Assembly (NCBI GenBank): GCA_003978375.1
Contig: QNZW01000115.1
Coordinates: 1 to 7,012 of the forward strand
Origin: Sulfurovum sp.
Lineage (GTDB): Bacteria > Campylobacterota > Campylobacteria > Campylobacterales > Sulfurovaceae
Reading direction: 5' to 3'
DNA length: 7,012 nucleotides
Under the pieces are notes generated by a model. That model did no database searches. It was not told the DNA's origin and saw only the letters and a list, made by a program, of their open reading frames with translations. Positions 5,181-7,012 of the stretch are shown here, piece after piece (position 1 is the first letter of the stretch; each line of letters begins with the position of its first letter). Made by a program: the position numbers and the translations under genes.

Positions 5181-5502
5181 AATGCCATATTTTCCATCCA
5201 TTTATTTCCAACAATGCCTTTGCTTTTGAACATAAAGGTGCTTTTATAATGATATATTTTTTCTTGATACTGCTATCGATATATTTTTCTAACTTCTCAT
5301 GTAAACGCATCAGCTCTTCTGCTTCTTTTCGCAATACCCTGCTCTTTTTTTCGAGTACCATAACATCGGCATAATACCCCTTTAAATCCACCCCCACATA
5401 GAGTCCTATTTTTTTGCGTGAACCCAACTCTTTAGGTGCGATTTCTTTGAGTGATTTGAAAATAATGTTTTTTTGTTGTAAATACTCTACTATACTTTTC
5501 AT
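5173..5502 (-). CDS. Conserved-looking protein of unknown function
   Basis: I do not recognise a named family. From ATG 5502 it is 109 residues; the frame also offers a GTG at 5508. It is basic (many Lys) with no signal peptide or membrane segment. The features look conserved rather than random: GSRKKIGLYVGVDLKGYYADVM splits into a beta-strand-like IGLYVGVD (about 32-39) and GYYADVMVL; then comes KKSRVLRKEAEELMRLHEKL (an amphipathic helix), then KYIIIKAPLCSKAKALLEIN and a terminal GWKIWHYE. The alternation of strands and helices, with Asp in VGVD and Lys/Arg in KKSR and IKAP, would fit a small alpha/beta nucleic-acid or nuclease-like fold, but this is speculative. It is the first gene of the overlapping coaX-hisG-methyltransferase string (8-nt overlap with coaX), which argues that it is real and coexpressed. 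Confidence 0.75.
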   Translation of the reverse strand: MKSIVEYLQQKNIIFKSLKEIAPKELGSRKKIGLYVGVDLKGYYADVMVLEKKSRVLRKEAEELMRLHEKLEKYIDSSIKKKYIIIKAPLCSKAKALLEINGWKIWHYE

Positions 5503-5508
5503 ATGCAC

Positions 5509-5514
5509 ATCATA
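5509..5514 (-). promoter_or_regulatory. Possible -10 box for the coaX-hisG operon
   Basis: TATGAT on the minus strand lies in the short gap after the ATPase stop, preceded by a T-rich stretch (TTTTTGG). A start would fall near 5501, almost on the ATG at 5502, and no Shine-Dalgarno is visible before that ATG. A leaderless start is one reading; read-through from the ATPase gene 30-36 nt upstream is the other. Confidence 0.3.
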
Positions 5515-5538
5515 CCAAAAATCTCTCTAAACACACCA

Positions 5539-6777
5539 TTAGTACATCATCCCAAAGAGCCAAATCGGTATCTTGTTGCCATGACCTACTTCTATGTCAT
5601 CTGCAGCCACATATGAATTAGTGATATTTTTTATCTGTTTGAAGCTTTTATTTTTGCCTCCTATTTCAAAGGTATATTTTTCCTCCACAAAAAAATCTCC
5701 TACCTTTGAACCATAGATGCCTTTTGATACAACATCATTTTTTTGCATGTAATAATTACTAAGCTGATTCATAAAAAATGTTTCTCGCACATTGCCTATG
5801 TCTGGCTCTGTTATGTACATCAAGTTTGTATTTGCTAGGTAAATTTTTTCTGGTTTATCTAAGTGTTTCATGCAAAGTGACGACTTCATAAGTAGCTTGA
5901 TGAGTCCTGCATTATCAAGCTTTGCAAGGTACTCTTTGAGTGTTCTGTCATCACTCACATCTATGGCGGACTTCAAGCTACTTATGGTTGGCATAAAAGG
6001 TACATTTTCCATGATGATGGCTAGTAAAAGTTTTATCTTCTTTATACTTTTTCCATTGAGAGTGGGATAGATATTTAGCAAATCAGCTTCTATGGATACA
6101 TTGATGTTTTGTCTAAGCGTATGAAAAAACATCGTCTCATTTGCCAAGCTCAAGTAGTAAGGGTAGTATCCAAACTTCAAGTAATCTCTAAACAACGCAA
6201 CAACCTTGTGTTTATTTATCTCTAAGGCATCTACTACCGTATCGGCTATACTTTTATGCTCTTGCAAAATCTCTTCTAAGCTGTAAGTCTCAAATGCATA
6301 GCCATAATGCATCTCTAAAAACTCCCTAAAACTCATACCTACCATCGTGTAGACCAAAGCCCTTCTGCTTAAATCATGTGTACCTTTGTGTATCTCCAAT
6401 GCAGATGATCCAGAAGCTATGATTTTGAGTTTTGGAAAGGTATCATAAATACTTTTTAGTTCTGCAGACCAATGGCTATACTTATGTATCTCATCAAAAC
6501 ACAAAAGCTTTCCCCCACCAAGTTCAAAAGCTTCAGCTATCTCAAACATCGTAAATTGAGCATTCGTGATATCATCTAGGCTCACATAAAGTGCTTCATC
6601 ACCTACGTGGTTACTGTACATATACTGAGCGATGGTAGTGGTCTTCCCTATGCCTCTAGCACCTATGAGTATGGTGAGTCTATGCTCAAAGTTGTTTTGT
6701 TTTATGAAGTAACGTTTATATGCAAGGTTATTTTGCTTTACAAATCTATGGCTTTTTCTATAGAGTTCCATTAACAT
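5539..6777 (-). CDS. AAA_14 / DUF4143-type ATPase
   Basis: This 412-residue protein belongs to the widespread family of ATPases with an N-terminal AAA domain and a C-terminal DUF4143-like domain; its cellular role is mostly unknown. The Walker A is ILIGARGIGKTT (36-47) and the Walker B is KLLCFDEIHKYSHW (90-103, acidic Asp95-Glu96). A sensor-like IIASGSSALEI (119-129) is followed by DLSRRALVYTMVGMSFREFL (135-154), typical of AAA_14. A winged-helix-like part (about 258-320) carries SSLKSAIDVSDDRTLKEYL. The C-terminal end has VGDFFVEEKYTFEIGGKNKS (359-378), with Asp361 and Glu371..Lys375, similar to the degenerate PD-(D/E)xK nuclease core seen in this family. AGGAG, 8 nt before ATG 6777, supports the start. 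The gene is monocistronic or leads into the coaX operon (about 36-nt gap). Such genes are scattered and often horizontally moved, so it is probably an accessory gene. Confidence 0.85.
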   Translation of the reverse strand: MLMELYRKSHRFVKQNNLAYKRYFIKQNNFEHRLTILIGARGIGKTTTIAQYMYSNHVGDEALYVSLDDITNAQFTMFEIAEAFELGGGKLLCFDEIHKYSHWSAELKSIYDTFPKLKIIASGSSALEIHKGTHDLSRRALVYTMVGMSFREFLEMHYGYAFETYSLEEILQEHKSIADTVVDALEINKHKVVALFRDYLKFGYYPYYLSLANETMFFHTLRQNINVSIEADLLNIYPTLNGKSIKKIKLLLAIIMENVPFMPTISSLKSAIDVSDDRTLKEYLAKLDNAGLIKLLMKSSLCMKHLDKPEKIYLANTNLMYITEPDIGNVRETFFMNQLSNYYMQKNDVVSKGIYGSKVGDFFVEEKYTFEIGGKNKSFKQIKNITNSYVAADDIEVGHGNKIPIWLFGMMY

Positions 6778-6790
6778 CTATGACTCTCCT

Positions 6791-6839
6791 ATGTATTGTG
6801 ATACCATTATATCCTAATATTTAATGTAATACAATACAT
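6791..6839. repeat. Dyad flanking the ATPase promoter: ATGTATTGT / ACAATACAT
   Basis: ATGTATTGT (6791-6799) and its exact reverse complement ACAATACAT (6831-6839) stand on either side of the TATAAT. The right copy is itself part of a dyad, ATGTAATACAATACAT (6824-6839), with ATGTA/TACAT arms. The placement over the -35/spacer and the transcription start is what an operator for a repressor would show; the regulator is unknown. Confidence 0.5.
6806..6811 (-). promoter_or_regulatory. -10 box of the ATPase gene promoter
   Basis: On the minus strand TTAGGATATAAT ends in a perfect TATAAT (6806-6811), 28 bp before ATG 6777. The predicted start near 6799 gives a leader of about 22 nt containing the AGGAG ribosome site. 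No -35 is evident. Confidence 0.6.
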
Positions 6840-6849
6840 ATATAGATTA

Positions 6850-6864
6850 CTCTTATAGTAAGAG
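6850..6864. repeat. Short perfect hairpin CTCTTA-TAG-TAAGAG
   Basis: A 6-bp perfect inverted repeat with a 3-nt loop. It overlaps the stop codon of the possible gene entering from the right edge. No T-run follows in either direction, so it is a weak terminator candidate at best. Confidence 0.35.
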
Positions 6865-7012
6865 CTTTACCCTATAAGTTGGATTTAGTTCCTGACCCTT
6901 AAGTTTAAGAGTTATCGTTATCACCTGACTATGAAAGTTTTTTATTTGATTTAAAGTTGGAAAAAATAGAGTTGCTACTAAGACCAATATAGCATTAGCA
7001 TCACCCGATCCC
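6853..7012 (-). CDS. Possible C-terminal end of an unknown protein (open at right edge)
   Basis: On the minus strand one frame (first full codon at 7011) is open from the window edge to a TAA at 6853-6855, giving 52 residues with no start in view. It begins GSGDANAILVLVATLFFPTL, continues with an ITITLKLKGQELNP stretch and ends TYRVKLLL. I do not recognise it. For it: the frame survives 52 codons in AT-rich DNA, the composition is protein-like with a hydrophobic segment, and it stops just before the next gene's promoter, in the same orientation. Against it: the stretch is short, a chance opening of this length is not rare over six frames, and no motif can be named. It could equally be a decayed gene or a piece of a mobile element. 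The other frames of 6841-7012 show nothing. Confidence 0.35.
   Translation of the reverse strand, partial: GSGDANAILVLVATLFFPTLNQIKNFHSQVITITLKLKGQELNPTYRVKLLL

Noticed and set aside
5181..5201. ATG 5201 as the coaX start
   Set aside because: It would add seven residues before the family's usual N-terminus and increase the overlap with the preceding gene to 29 nt. ATG 5180 fits better, although the longer form cannot be excluded.
4888..5249. Plus-strand frames opposite coaX
   Set aside because: They lie fully antisense to a gene with all its family motifs; their composition looks random and no start signals are seen.
6841..7012. tRNA or other structured RNA gene at the right edge
   Set aside because: No cloverleaf pairing, TTC-loop sequence or CCA end is found; only one 6-bp hairpin is present.
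1..7012. CRISPR array, insertion sequence or integrase attachment site
   Set aside because: No regularly spaced direct repeats, no transposase or integrase motifs, and no paired terminal repeats are seen in the window.

Overview
The window looks like a chromosomal piece of a Campylobacterota (epsilonproteobacterial) genome, most like the Sulfurimonas/Sulfurovum side of the group. The evidence is the holA-rpsF-ssb-rpsR gene order (the order I recall for Helicobacter pylori HP1247-HP1244), AT-rich DNA, promoters with a clear -10 box and little or no -35, many overlapping genes, and a short-form HisG. No genus can be fixed from the sequence alone.

Left edge (1-840, minus strand): the start of a restriction-modification locus. 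A 75-residue C-protein-type regulator is translationally coupled (stop/start overlap TAATG) to the first 188 codons of an HNH endonuclease whose remainder lies off the left edge. Upstream is a recognisable C-box: two 11-bp operators 4 bp apart, with a -35/-10 pair placed so that the C mRNA would be leaderless or nearly so. No methyltransferase of the system is in the window.

Middle (841-3248, plus strand): a core replication/translation block. holA has its own -10 and an unusual GAGG/CCTC hairpin at its start. A roughly 150-nt leader with two hairpins then precedes rpsF-ssb-rpsR, and may be an S6:S18 autoregulatory leader. The block ends in a strong intrinsic terminator.

Right half (3237-6777, minus strand): convergent to the ribosomal block. 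Transcription order is AAA_14/DUF4143-type ATPase, a conserved-looking protein of unknown function, coaX (type III pantothenate kinase), hisG (short form), and a class I SAM methyltransferase. The last four overlap by 7-8 nt, a tightly coupled operon. The methyltransferase 3' end lies inside the rpsR terminator hairpin.

Right edge (6778-7012): the ATPase promoter with a dyad operator-like site, then the possible C-terminal tail of a further minus-strand gene.

The part most worth following up is the C-controlled HNH restriction locus at the left edge, with an N-terminal domain resembling the EcoRII-N/B3 DNA-binding fold, inserted directly against the replication gene holA.
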